Shown here piece after piece: positions 7,773 to 16,143 of a stretch of 20,202 nt of DNA (position 1 is its first letter; each line of letters opens with the position of its first letter). The position numbers and the translations under genes were made by a program. The notes beneath the pieces are model-generated. The model was not told where the DNA came from, did no database searches, and saw nothing but the letters and a program-made list of their open reading frames with translations. Source of the DNA: an uncultured Clostridia bacterium (GTDB lineage Bacteria; Bacillota; Clostridia; UBA1381). Location of the stretch: positions 1-20,202 of the forward strand of contig CAKSDE010000027.1 in NCBI GenBank assembly GCA_934444735.1, in the 5' to 3' direction.

Positions 7773-8726
7773 TCATTTTGTAATAATAACTTCCTGTGTT
7801 TCTCCGTTCCATTCAACACTTGCGCCGAGCTTTTCGGCAATAAAGCGAAGCGGGGTATATGTTCTGTCATTTTCGATAAATGCCGGACTGTCAAGAACAA
7901 TAGCCGCACCGTTCACAAGCGCAGTTTGACTGTCAATGGTGATAATAATTGTTGTATCGCCTTTTGTTATTGTTACTTTTCTTTCGTCATTATCCCATTT
8001 AACATCTGCACCTAAATTTTCGGCAACAAAACGGGCGGGGAGCATAGTGCGGTCATTTCTGATAATCGGCGCAACATCATTTACTTTTGTTTCCCCGAAA
8101 ACCTGTGCTTCCGTTTTACCTATTGTTAAAATAATTTGCTCTTTTAATTTATTTTCTCTCTGCTCATTATCCTTTTCAGAGGTTGAAACGGAAGTTTTTC
8201 CGCCTGAATTGTTTTTTGAACTGCCGCCCCTGCTTGTGCTGCTGCCGGAAATGCTTTCGGTAACATCAATTGCACCATTTGTAATTGCAATAGGCGTATT
8301 TTTTAAATCAACGTCAAACACATCATCTTCATTGTATGTGAGGTTGATATATGCTTTTCCGGGCTGTGCATTTTCAAGCACCTTGAATTTTAAAACCGCC
8401 AAAATGCCGTCGTCCGTAAAATTAGCGGTCGCTGCACTGTTCCAAACCATTTTGTACGGATATGATTTATAATTCGGACTGAATGTGCCGCCCTCAAGGA
8501 GTTGTCCGTCCTGTACTTCAATAAGTTCCAAGCGTTCTTTGTCGTATTCAACATTAAACAGTGCAGCAATAATACCGCTGTTGTTTTGCAAAGAAATATT
8601 TATATCGACCGTATCACCGATTTTTGCGAATTTACTGTCAACTACCGCATTAAAACTGTCAGCATAAACAATTACTGATGAACAGATTAAAACAACCGAT
8701 AATAACAACGCAAATATTTTTTTCAT
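7773..8726 (-). CDS. Secreted cohesin protein with two copper-amine-oxidase-N modules
   Basis: A 317-residue exported protein. An upstream extension of the frame reaches into the previous gene, but the ATG at 8726 has AGGTGA eight bases before it and begins a clear signal peptide (MKKIFALLLSVVLICSSVIV, ending near YA at 22). Residues about 25-155 match a cohesin fold: repeated beta strands with GDTVDINISLQN, ALFNVEYDKERLELIEV, and ILAVLKFKVLENAQPG. A Ser/Gly-rich linker follows (about 158-190). Residues about 200-317 are two copper-amine-oxidase-N modules (RTMLPARFVAENLGADVKWD and RTYTPLRFIAEKLGASVEWN), ending VIITK. Cohesins bind dockerins; the partner could be the dockerin of the 1564-residue protein upstream. 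The C-terminal modules may attach to the cell wall (inference). Confidence 0.88.
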   Translation of the reverse strand: MKKIFALLLSVVLICSSVIVYADSFNAVVDSKFAKIGDTVDINISLQNNSGIIAALFNVEYDKERLELIEVQDGQLLEGGTFSPNYKSYPYKMVWNSAATANFTDDGILAVLKFKVLENAQPGKAYINLTYNEDDVFDVDLKNTPIAITNGAIDVTESISGSSTSRGGSSKNNSGGKTSVSTSEKDNEQRENKLKEQIILTIGKTEAQVFGETKVNDVAPIIRNDRTMLPARFVAENLGADVKWDNDERKVTITKGDTTIIITIDSQTALVNGAAIVLDSPAFIENDRTYTPLRFIAEKLGASVEWNGETQEVIITK

Positions 8727-8747
8727 TTTCAAAATCACCTCTTGTTT

Positions 8748-8777
8748 AAAAGGGCTTGCCGTTATTCCGACAAGCCC
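8748..8777 (-). terminator. Weak terminator between the two cohesin genes
   Basis: On the minus strand GGGCTTGTCG pairs with CGGCAAGCCC (one G-U pair, 6-base loop), followed by four T. The hairpin spans the stop codon of the upstream cohesin gene. It may lower expression of the next genes relative to the first two rather than stop transcription fully. Confidence 0.6.
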
Positions 8778-9556
8778 AAATTTGTTATTGCAGGGGGGAT
8801 AGTCTGAGCTTCGCACATAGGTTTCATATTGTTATCCCACCACATAATTTTTACATACGCCCCTGTTACGCCTGCGTCAAATTCTATTTTTACGGAATCA
8901 GCAGCAGGGTACTGTTTTAAGTTCTTCAGCCTTCCGCTTGCGTCATAAATCGCTGCATAAACATTTCCGACGCTTGTATCGCCGGCAAGTTTTACGGTAA
9001 ATGATATACCGCTGACAACCATTGAGCTGCCGGAGCTTTCTCCACCTGATTTCACGGTAATACTTCCGTTCACATATTGAAGCCCCAACGCGTCAAGATT
9101 TTCGTTATAATTGACATCATCACCGTCAGTATAATTCCCGTTTCTTCCCTTGTAATAATCAACAGTAACGGGATAAACGCCGCTTACGGCATTGTCAGCG
9201 ATTTTAAAAGTCAATGTTGCCAAAACACCGTTGTATGTAATATTCGCAGTATTGCTCCAACCCATATTAAATGGATTTACACTGTAATTTTGTGCCGGAG
9301 TAAACGTGCAGCCTACGCCGGAATCAGCCGTGACATTCGTAAGCGTCATAACGTCCGAATTATATCCGATTTCAATTCCCATATCCGCAAAGCCTGTATT
9401 TCCGCTGAGCGTAACAGGAATTTCTATTGTGTCTCCTTTGCTGACCTCTGCTTTACCGACTGTAACAACGGGGGCAGTCTCGGCAAAAGCCGAAACTGCG
9501 CATAAATTTAATAACATCAGTGTAAAGCACAAGAATGATATAAATTTTTTCTGCAT
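8762..9556 (-). CDS. Secreted single-cohesin protein
   Basis: A 264-residue exported protein with a signal peptide ending near SAFA (residue 25). GGGGGA lies eight bases before the ATG. Residues about 27-168 are a cohesin domain closely related to the one in the neighbouring 1564-residue protein: both share GIEIGYNSD/GIEVGYNSD, NPFNMGW, ITYNG, LATLTFKIADNA and YYKGRNGNY, so one probably arose by duplication of the other. Residues about 175-250 form a second beta domain with YVKIMWWDNNMKPMCEA, similar to the short C-terminal module seen in many clostridial surface proteins. The gene begins 14 bases after the large protein's stop, so the two are cotranscribed. It may act as a free or weakly anchored dockerin-binding partner; anchoring is not visible. 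Confidence 0.88.
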   Translation of the reverse strand: MQKKFISFLCFTLMLLNLCAVSAFAETAPVVTVGKAEVSKGDTIEIPVTLSGNTGFADMGIEIGYNSDVMTLTNVTADSGVGCTFTPAQNYSVNPFNMGWSNTANITYNGVLATLTFKIADNAVSGVYPVTVDYYKGRNGNYTDGDDVNYNENLDALGLQYVNGSITVKSGGESSGSSMVVSGISFTVKLAGDTSVGNVYAAIYDASGRLKNLKQYPAADSVKIEFDAGVTGAYVKIMWWDNNMKPMCEAQTIPPAITNLGLSE

Positions 9557-9570
9557 AATTATTCCCCCAA

Positions 9571-12500
9571 TCAGTGCAATGTTACCGACCAGCCTGCAAG
9601 GTAGCGAAGAAGTACGGTAGCGTCTTTGTTATTTACCGTTCCGCTGCCGTCAGTATCAAGAGCGTCGGTGTTAATTCCGTCTACGCTCCAGCCTGCAAGA
9701 TAACGGAGCAGGAAAGTAGCGTCCTTGTTATTTACCTTTTCATCACCGTTTATGTCGCCGGGGATATAGCTTGCAACAATAACGCTGCCGCTGATATACA
9801 CAAATCCTACTGCATTATCGTTTTCGTCATAATTGACATCTTCTCCGTCAACATAATTTCCATTTCTTCCTTTGTAGTAGTCAAGTGTAATAGGATAAAT
9901 ACCGTCTGCCGCATTGTCGGCGATTTTAAATGTCAATGTTGCCAAATTGCCGTTGTATGTGATATTTGCGGCGCTGTCCCAACCCATATTAAACGGATTT
10001 ACGGTGTAAGCCTGTGCCGGAGTGAATGTGCCGCCGACACCTGAATTAGATGTTACCTTTGTAAGCGTCATAATATCTGAATTATATCCAACCTCAATAC
10101 CCATACTTGCAAAGCCCGTGTTATTTTCAAGCTCTATTGTAACATCAACCTCATTACCGGGCTTTGCCTTTACGTCGTTGATTTTAATTTTCGGAGCATT
10201 ATCATCAACCGATTTTGCTGTAACGGTAAATGTGCAGCTTGCGGTAAATCCGCCGTCTGCGGTTGTTGCCGTTATAACTGCTGTTCCTGCCTTTAATGCC
10301 GTTACAATACCGTTTGACACGCTTGCAACACCCGGCGCAGATGATTTCCACGTTACATTTCTATTTGTTGCATTGGCAGGTAGCACTGTCGCTGTGAGTG
10401 TTTCTGTTTTGCCTTCTTCAAGGCTTACTGCCGATTTATTAAGCGTTACACCTGTTACTGAAATAACTGTCGGAGCTTTTTCTGTTACTGTAACGGTGCA
10501 GCTTGCAGTATATCCGCCGTCTGTGGTTGTTGCTGTTATAACTGCCGTTCCTGCTGATTTTGCTGTTACTTTTCCGTTTGAAACGGTTGCAACCGCTGTG
10601 TTTGAAGAAGTCCACGAAACAGTTTTGTTTGTTGCATTTTCAGGCGAAATTGTTGCTGACAATGTTTCACTGTTTCCCTCAACTAATGAAAGTGTTGATT
10701 TGTTTATGGTAACACCTGTTACGGAAATTGTTTCAACAGGTGTTAATTTAATTAAGTATGGATAACTATTATTAACTGCCCAAATATTTGAAAAGTCCCA
10801 TCCTACATATGATGTTTGTATCTTCATTGCATCATCAGATAATGGTGTTCCCTTATCTATATCACTACAATTTGAAGTAGTAGAATTATAATATGAGGAA
10901 GTAATCGTTCCTAAATTGTAACCTACTAAACCACCCTTGTAATTGCAAGATATATTTCCCACAGAATAACAATAAGATATTTTGGGTTGTCCTCCGCTAT
11001 TATACTTATTATTGCTGCCGACAAGACCACCGGCAGATGAAGTACCCGTTACATTTCCGTGAGCATACGAATATTCAACCAAAGCCGTATTATTTGTACC
11101 ATGCGCATAATTTTCTCCAATAAGACCTCCGGCATATCCGTTTGCGGTTACAGCACCTTTTGCATAACAGTAGCGTACAACTGCCGTTGCTCCACTTGTA
11201 CTACAATAATTTCGACCTACCAAGCCGCCAACATAATCTTTTCCCGAAACATTTCCTGTTGCATACGAAAAAGTGATTGTTCCCTCGTTATATCCAATTA
11301 GACCACCGGCAAACTGATATGATGACGTTACTATTGCAGATGAATTTGAATTACTTACTATCCCTGAATTTCTTCCGACTAACCCACCTGTGTTTTGGCA
11401 GCTGTCTACGCCGGAAACTGAGCCTGATACACTACAATTATCTATTGTTCCGCTATTGCTTCCTGCAATACCTCCGACAAAATATACACCCTCAATTGAT
11501 ACAGAAACGTTTAAATTTTTAATTGTTCCTGTATTTTCTCCAAACAAACCAACATAACGATATTCAGAGTTTGATAACCGTATGCCTGAAATCGTATATC
11601 CTTTACCGTCGAATATTCCGGCAAAACTATCTGTACCATTACTGCCGATAGGCGTCCAATGCCTTGCTGTTACAGATATATCATTACCCAATTCATAATA
11701 CACACCTGAACTCTTAGGCAATTCGCCATTTACCAATGCTATGAGCTGTTCCTCATTTTCTATAATATATGGTTCTTCACTATCTCCAAAACCTTTTATT
11801 TCTATATCTTGTTTTTCACCTATTTCATCGAAATATGGGTAGTTTGAATTTGCTTCTGAATTTATTTTCCATATGTTATTTGTGTCCCAACCATAGTATG
11901 TATCATATAGTTTCATATCTTCCAATTCAACAGCAAATCCGATTTTATTACCCGTATTAGCAGAGTTATAATATGAATATCTTACTGTACCTATATTACT
12001 TCCTGCCAATCCACCGCCGGAGCCATTATTAACTACTCCCACAGCATAACAATAAGATATTTTGGGCTGTCCTCCGCTATTATACTTATTATTGCTGCCG
12101 ACAAGACCACCGGCAGATGAAGTACCTGTTACATTTCCGTGAGCATACGAATATTCAACCAAAGCCGTATTATTTGTACCATGCGCATAATTTTCTCCAA
12201 TAAGACCTCCGGCATATCCGTTTGCGGTTACAGCACCTTTTGCATAACAGTAGCGTACAACTGCCGTTGCTCCACTTGTACTACAATAATTTCGACCTAC
12301 CAAGCCGCCAACATAATCTTTTCCCGAAACATTTCCTGTTGCATACGAAAAAGTGATTGTTCCCTCGTTATATCCAATTAGACCACCGGCAAACTGATAT
12401 GATGACGTTACTATTGCAGATGAATTTGAATTACTTACTATCCCTGAATTTCTTCCGACTAACCCACCTGTGTTTTGGCAGCTGTCTACGCCGGAAACTG

Positions 12501-14265
12501 AGCCTGATACACTACAATTATCTATTGTTCCGCTATTGCTTCCTGCAATACCTCCGACAAAATATACACCCTCAATTGATACAGAAACGTTTAAATTTTT
12601 AATTGTTCCTGTATTTTCTCCAAACAAACCAACATAACGATATTCAGAGTTTGATAACCGTATGCCTGAAATCGTATATCCTTTACCGTCGAATATTCCG
12701 GCAAAACTATCTGTACCATTACTGCCGATAGGCGTCCAATGCCTTGCTGTTACAGATATATCATTACCCAATTCATAATACACGCCTGAGCTCTTAGGCA
12801 ATTCGCCATTTACCAATGCTATGAGCTGTTCCTCGTTTTCTATAACATACGGAGATGATTTTGAGCCATTTCCGTTGATTTGTGTTTTAGGCGAAATAGT
12901 TGCACATTTTATATATGGATAGTTACCATTATTAGATATGCCCCATATATTTTCAAAATCCCAACCGTAATAAATATATTGATTAGTTAAGTTTGAACTG
13001 GTTGCAGCAAAACCAATTTTATTGCCCACATTGATGGAATTGTAATATGAGTATCTTATCGTACCATCATTACTTGCAGCAAATCCGAAACCAGCCCCAT
13101 CGTTTACTGTTCCTGTGGCATAACAATATACTATTAACGGATTCCCGCCGGAGCTTATGATTTTATTTGTACCAACAAAGCCACCAACCGTGTATGATCC
13201 GGTTACATTTCCATGAGCATAGGAGTATTCAATCACTGCTGTATTATATGTACTATGAGCACAATTTTCTCCAACAAGCCCACCTACCGAATACATTCCG
13301 TTAATATTTCCGTTAGCATGACAGTATTGTATAGTCGCTGTAGCATTATTAGTCCCACAATAATTGCGTCCGACTAATCCTCCTACATATTCATATCCTG
13401 AAATATCTCCACTTGCATATGATGATATTATTGTTCCAAGATTATTTTGACCGATTAACCCACCAACATAGCTATTGCCCGAAACATCTGTGTCTGAATA
13501 ACATTCTAATATATTACCTGTGTTGATTCCTACAAGTCCTCCTGCATATTGAGAAGTGCTTGTTATTGTTCCTGTTGAAAAACATTTTTCAATTGTACCT
13601 GAATTTTGTCCTACTAAAGCACCAATAGTCGTTGCTGAATTTGAAATAAATACATCAACACCTAAATTCTTGATAACACCGTTGTTGTTTCCAAACAAGC
13701 CTGATAAACCTGTTGACTGAAAAAGTGAAATGCCTGAAACAGTATGACCTTTTCCATCAAATACCCCTGTAAATGCTGTTTCAGCTCCTATCGGCGTCCA
13801 TGTATCCGATGTTATAATAATATCATTTTGTAATTCATAATATGCTGATAAAGCATTATCTATTTTTCCCGTGGCAAGAGCAATAAGTTCATCTTCAGTA
13901 TAAACCAGATATGGCGATTCGCTTGTTCCTAAGCCTGAAAGCGAAGTAACTGACATCAACGCAATATCTGATTCTAATGCGCTTGTCATTTCAACATTCT
14001 CTGCCTTGTCCTCACCTTCATCAATACCGTTCTCTTTGGTTTCTTCATCATTTTCCGCTAAATCATCTTGCGTTGGTGTTTCAGCATTTTCGCTTATTTC
14101 TGTTGAAGTGGTTTCCTCGTCATTTTCGGTCTGTGGTTGCTCTATTGTTTCAACTGTTTCTGTGCCTATTTCCGTTTCTTCTGCTAAAACAGAAATACCC
14201 GAAAAAGAGAACAGCATAGCAACCGTTAAGAAAACCGAAATAATTTTCTTTGTGTTAAAACACAT
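9571..14265 (-). CDS. Giant secreted GLUG-repeat protein with Big_2, cohesin and dockerin domains
   Basis: A 1564-residue surface or secreted protein. AAGGAG precedes the ATG at 14265, and a signal peptide ends near VLA (28). Residues 29-95 are a Thr/Glu-rich linker. Residues about 105-1170 are filled with GLUG-type repeats (GGLVGRN, GGLIGYN and GGLIGQN type motifs), expected to fold as a long beta-solenoid. Two Big_2 immunoglobulin-like domains follow (about 1177-1255 and 1267-1345), then a cohesin (about 1355-1495) and a terminal type I dockerin (about 1503-1564) with two calcium-loop motifs, DINGDEKVNNKD and DTDGSGTVNNKD, each followed by LLRYLAGW. Having both a cohesin and a dockerin, it could chain with itself or bind the two cohesin proteins. 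Residues 473-743 and 833-1103 are almost identical (see repeats). Adhesin-like structural role inferred. Confidence 0.9.
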   Translation of the reverse strand: MCFNTKKIISVFLTVAMLFSFSGISVLAEETEIGTETVETIEQPQTENDEETTSTEISENAETPTQDDLAENDEETKENGIDEGEDKAENVEMTSALESDIALMSVTSLSGLGTSESPYLVYTEDELIALATGKIDNALSAYYELQNDIIITSDTWTPIGAETAFTGVFDGKGHTVSGISLFQSTGLSGLFGNNNGVIKNLGVDVFISNSATTIGALVGQNSGTIEKCFSTGTITSTSQYAGGLVGINTGNILECYSDTDVSGNSYVGGLIGQNNLGTIISSYASGDISGYEYVGGLVGRNYCGTNNATATIQYCHANGNINGMYSVGGLVGENCAHSTYNTAVIEYSYAHGNVTGSYTVGGFVGTNKIISSGGNPLIVYCYATGTVNDGAGFGFAASNDGTIRYSYYNSINVGNKIGFAATSSNLTNQYIYYGWDFENIWGISNNGNYPYIKCATISPKTQINGNGSKSSPYVIENEEQLIALVNGELPKSSGVYYELGNDISVTARHWTPIGSNGTDSFAGIFDGKGYTISGIRLSNSEYRYVGLFGENTGTIKNLNVSVSIEGVYFVGGIAGSNSGTIDNCSVSGSVSGVDSCQNTGGLVGRNSGIVSNSNSSAIVTSSYQFAGGLIGYNEGTITFSYATGNVSGKDYVGGLVGRNYCSTSGATAVVRYCYAKGAVTANGYAGGLIGENYAHGTNNTALVEYSYAHGNVTGTSSAGGLVGSNNKYNSGGQPKISYCYAVGVVNNGSGGGLAGSNIGTVRYSYYNSANTGNKIGFAVELEDMKLYDTYYGWDTNNIWKINSEANSNYPYFDEIGEKQDIEIKGFGDSEEPYIIENEEQLIALVNGELPKSSGVYYELGNDISVTARHWTPIGSNGTDSFAGIFDGKGYTISGIRLSNSEYRYVGLFGENTGTIKNLNVSVSIEGVYFVGGIAGSNSGTIDNCSVSGSVSGVDSCQNTGGLVGRNSGIVSNSNSSAIVTSSYQFAGGLIGYNEGTITFSYATGNVSGKDYVGGLVGRNYCSTSGATAVVRYCYAKGAVTANGYAGGLIGENYAHGTNNTALVEYSYAHGNVTGTSSAGGLVGSNNKYNSGGQPKISYCYSVGNISCNYKGGLVGYNLGTITSSYYNSTTSNCSDIDKGTPLSDDAMKIQTSYVGWDFSNIWAVNNSYPYLIKLTPVETISVTGVTINKSTLSLVEGNSETLSATISPENATNKTVSWTSSNTAVATVSNGKVTAKSAGTAVITATTTDGGYTASCTVTVTEKAPTVISVTGVTLNKSAVSLEEGKTETLTATVLPANATNRNVTWKSSAPGVASVSNGIVTALKAGTAVITATTADGGFTASCTFTVTAKSVDDNAPKIKINDVKAKPGNEVDVTIELENNTGFASMGIEVGYNSDIMTLTKVTSNSGVGGTFTPAQAYTVNPFNMGWDSAANITYNGNLATLTFKIADNAADGIYPITLDYYKGRNGNYVDGEDVNYDENDNAVGFVYISGSVIVASYIPGDINGDEKVNNKDATFLLRYLAGWSVDGINTDALDTDGSGTVNNKDATVLLRYLAGWSVTLH
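10957..11772 (-). repeat. Long direct repeat in the GLUG gene, copy B
   Basis: About 816 bp that match 12037-12852 with eight substitutions, all near the ends; 11048-11703 is identical to its partner over 656 bp. The offset is exactly 1080 bp (360 codons), so frame is kept. Such near identity at synonymous sites points to recent duplication or gene conversion. Confidence 0.95.
12037..12852 (-). repeat. Long direct repeat in the GLUG gene, copy A
   Basis: Partner of 10957-11772. A third, clearly diverged version of the same GLUG block lies at about 13140-13950 and encodes the N-terminal part of the solenoid, so the array probably grew by steps. Confidence 0.95.
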
Positions 14266-14374
14266 AAAAAAGACTCCTTTCGTTAATGTAATATCTTAAC
14301 TACACTATTATCTATTTTTATGATTTCAGCCTGTACCTAATGAATTAAAAATCTGTATCGTAAAAACAATTATT

Positions 14375-14665
14375 TTAGTCAACAATCTTAATATAATTTT
14401 CCAGTTCGTCTGTATAAACTCCAAGAAGTTTTATGACTTCTTTTGTTTGTGAATTTTCCTTGAAAAACAATATTAAGCTCATAAATGTATTCCAACTCAT
14501 TTTGCTTCTGCCGCATTCAATGGCGGAATATGTTTGTCTTGCAATACCGATTCTGTCCGCAACATCACCCTGTGTTACGCCCGCCTTTGCACGGAGCATT
14601 GATAAATTTTCGGCAAGTTTATCAATATAAGCGGTTTTGAATTTTTCTTTTTCGTCTTGACTCAC
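14375..14665 (-). CDS. XRE-family transcriptional regulator
   Basis: A 96-residue protein with a Cro/CI-type helix-turn-helix at about residues 17-70: LAENLSMLRAKAGVTQGDVA then DRIGIARQTYSAIECGR. The start is GTG at 14665; GGGGG lies 12 bases upstream, a loose spacing, and no ATG exists before the HTH. The C-terminal 25 residues show no known ligand domain. It lies between the large surface gene (109 bases downstream, same strand) and the left inverted repeat of the invertible segment (about 70 bases upstream). That makes it the first gene that the segment's promoter would read if flipped. It might regulate the surface operon, the recombinase or its own promoter; no operator is recognisable. 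Confidence 0.85.
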   Translation of the reverse strand: MSQDEKEKFKTAYIDKLAENLSMLRAKAGVTQGDVADRIGIARQTYSAIECGRSKMSWNTFMSLILFFKENSQTKEVIKLLGVYTDELENYIKIVD

Positions 14666-14734
14666 AAATTTGTTTTGCCCCCTTGCTATAATTATTTGAA
14701 AACAAGAAAATAATAATAGTGTATATTTTTATGT

Positions 14735-14760
14735 TTCGTAGAGTACCCAACTATACGAAA
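14735..14760 (+). repeat. Inverted repeat, left (recombination site)
   Basis: Perfect 26-bp inverted match to 16144-16169. With one extra base it is itself a two-armed site: TTTCGTAGAGT and ACTATACGAAA are near-inverse arms around ACCCA, the usual form of a tyrosine-recombinase core site. Confidence 0.9.
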
Positions 14761-14803
14761 AAAGAGCCGCAACACAAGATAAATGCTTGTTTGCGGCTCT
14801 TTT
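14761..14803 (-). terminator. Terminator after the recombinase gene
   Basis: AAAGAGCCGCAA pairs with TTGCGGCTCTTT, with a further ACAAG/CTTGT pairing inside. T-runs flank it on both strands, so it may work both ways. It directly abuts the left inverted repeat and lies five bases past the recombinase stop. Confidence 0.9.
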
Positions 14804-14808
14804 GCCGA

Positions 14809-15948
14809 CTAAAAAATTGACGGCGATAAATTCAGTTTTTCCATATTCATACGCTTTAACTCCATTGACGAATGAACATATCTGTTAAGAGTTATATTAA
14901 CGCTTGAATGACCTAAAATTTCGCTCAGGCTTTTTGTTTCAAATCCCAGCTCAACGCAGCGGGTCGCAAAAGTATGCCGAAGCGTGTGAAAAGATACATT
15001 TGCAATTCCGCAGGAACAAATACATCTCTTAAATCTGTTTTCAAGCGTCCTCGGCTCAACATAACTGTGCAATTCTCCCGTAAGCAGATATGCTTTCGGA
15101 ACATACATATTATTTTTTGTAATCGCTGCTATTAAAAATTCCGGCATAGGAATATCACGGACGGAACTTTTGCTTTTGGGCGTTGATATAATTACATCTG
15201 TTTTTGTTTCTTTCAGCGGCGCAAAGTTCTGAACTCTCTGCATAGTTTTGCGTATATGAACGGTTTTATCAGCCATTGAAATATCGTCAAATTTTAACGC
15301 ACATATTTCACCTATCCTGATGCCGGTATAAAGGCAAATTAAAATTCCCAAACTTGTATTATTAAAATTATTTACAAGATATGATGTGAGTTTGTCCTGC
15401 TGACTTTTGCTCAACACCTCAATATTTTTATCACCGGATTTGATGTTAATGCTGTCAAGCCTGCAATTACAAGCAATACCTATATTGTTTGAATATATAA
15501 TAACCAATCTCAAAACCGATAAAATATCCTTTACGGTTTTAGGGGATAAACCACCGCAACCGTTTAATTTTCCGGCAGTGAGTTTTTCGTCCGCAAACTG
15601 ACGAATTAAAGCAGTATCAAGAAAATTGATTTTATGTTTTCCGATTGACGGGATAATGTGATTATAAATAATATTATAATACTTTACATAAGTGGAATGT
15701 TTAATTTGTGTTTTGCTTTCATCAAGCCAGAGCGCACACATTTGAGCAAGTGTTTTTGTTGCAGTCTGCGTTTGATAAAGCATATTCGGCTGTGATTTTA
15801 TTGTGTTCAGCTTATCTTTAACTTCGGTATAGCTTTTTGCATATAAATAACCGTATTTATTCCTGCCGTTTATATCCTTTCCTTTTATATAACGACCTTC
15901 CCAGCGGCCGTCTTTTCTTTTGTAAATATTTTCGCCTCGTCTTGCCAT
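14809..15948 (-). CDS. Tyrosine recombinase (putative DNA invertase/integrase)
   Basis: A 379-residue site-specific tyrosine recombinase. AAGGAGG lies eight bases before the ATG at 15948. The N-terminus (GENIYKRKDGRWEGRYIKGK) is the arm-type DNA-binding module common in clostridial phage and ICE integrases. A SAM-like core-binding domain spans about 62-165, and the catalytic domain about 175-370 keeps all key residues: Arg211 (TGIRIGEICAL), Lys near 258-260, His321/Arg324 (HTLRHTFATR), His347 (LGHSSVNITLNRYVH) and nucleophile Tyr357. It looks active. It lies wholly inside the 26-bp inverted repeats, so the simplest substrate is those repeats, acting as an invertase. It could instead, or also, be the element's integrase; no direct-repeat att pair or excisionase was found here. 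The leftward conserved element at 16234-16273 could drive it in the present orientation. Confidence 0.93.
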   Translation of the reverse strand: MARRGENIYKRKDGRWEGRYIKGKDINGRNKYGYLYAKSYTEVKDKLNTIKSQPNMLYQTQTATKTLAQMCALWLDESKTQIKHSTYVKYYNIIYNHIIPSIGKHKINFLDTALIRQFADEKLTAGKLNGCGGLSPKTVKDILSVLRLVIIYSNNIGIACNCRLDSINIKSGDKNIEVLSKSQQDKLTSYLVNNFNNTSLGILICLYTGIRIGEICALKFDDISMADKTVHIRKTMQRVQNFAPLKETKTDVIISTPKSKSSVRDIPMPEFLIAAITKNNMYVPKAYLLTGELHSYVEPRTLENRFKRCICSCGIANVSFHTLRHTFATRCVELGFETKSLSEILGHSSVNITLNRYVHSSMELKRMNMEKLNLSPSIF

Positions 15949-15965
15949 ATAAAAATCCTCCTTAC

Positions 15966-16002
15966 AAATGACAATTTTTCTGACGGCTTATAACCGTCAT
16001 TT
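15966..16002 (-). promoter_or_regulatory. Mutually exclusive hairpins in the recombinase leader
   Basis: On the minus strand AAATGACGG can pair through TGACGG with CCGTCA (15981-15986 with 15994-15999), or through AAATGAC with GTCATTT (15966-15972 with 15996-16002). The second form ends just before the ribosome site. It could tune translation, or the inverted sequence could be an operator. Confidence 0.35.
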
Positions 16003-16097
16003 TCACTTTTCTATCCTTAAATAATTGTATCAAAGAATAAAAATAGCTGTGTGAAACAAAAAAATCTCGTTAAAATGATTAAACTTTCTGCTACATC

Positions 16098-16127
16098 TTG
16101 ACAGCTACAGTGACATTATGCTATAAT
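16098..16127 (+). promoter_or_regulatory. Consensus promoter inside the invertible segment
   Basis: TTGACA (16098-16103) and TATAAT (16122-16127) are both perfect sigma-A boxes, with an 18-base spacer. It points right, out of the segment across the right inverted repeat. Confidence 0.85.
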
Positions 16128-16143
16128 TATAATAGATTTTATG

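Noticed and set aside
7936..8472. Plus-strand 178-codon frame
   Set aside because: Antisense to the cohesin gene, no ribosome site and no recognisable protein features.
8727..8816. N-terminal extension of the second cohesin gene into the preceding gene
   Set aside because: The extension lacks a ribosome site and would bury the signal peptide; the ATG at 8726 has both.
10022..10765. Long plus-strand frame of 247 codons
   Set aside because: It is the antisense shadow of the Big_2/cohesin coding region; repeated valine/alanine composition follows from the repeats on the other strand.
10957..12852. GLUG repeats considered as a CRISPR-like or other noncoding array
   Set aside because: Periodicity is in-frame, the reading frame is open throughout, and the translated motifs are GLUG repeats.
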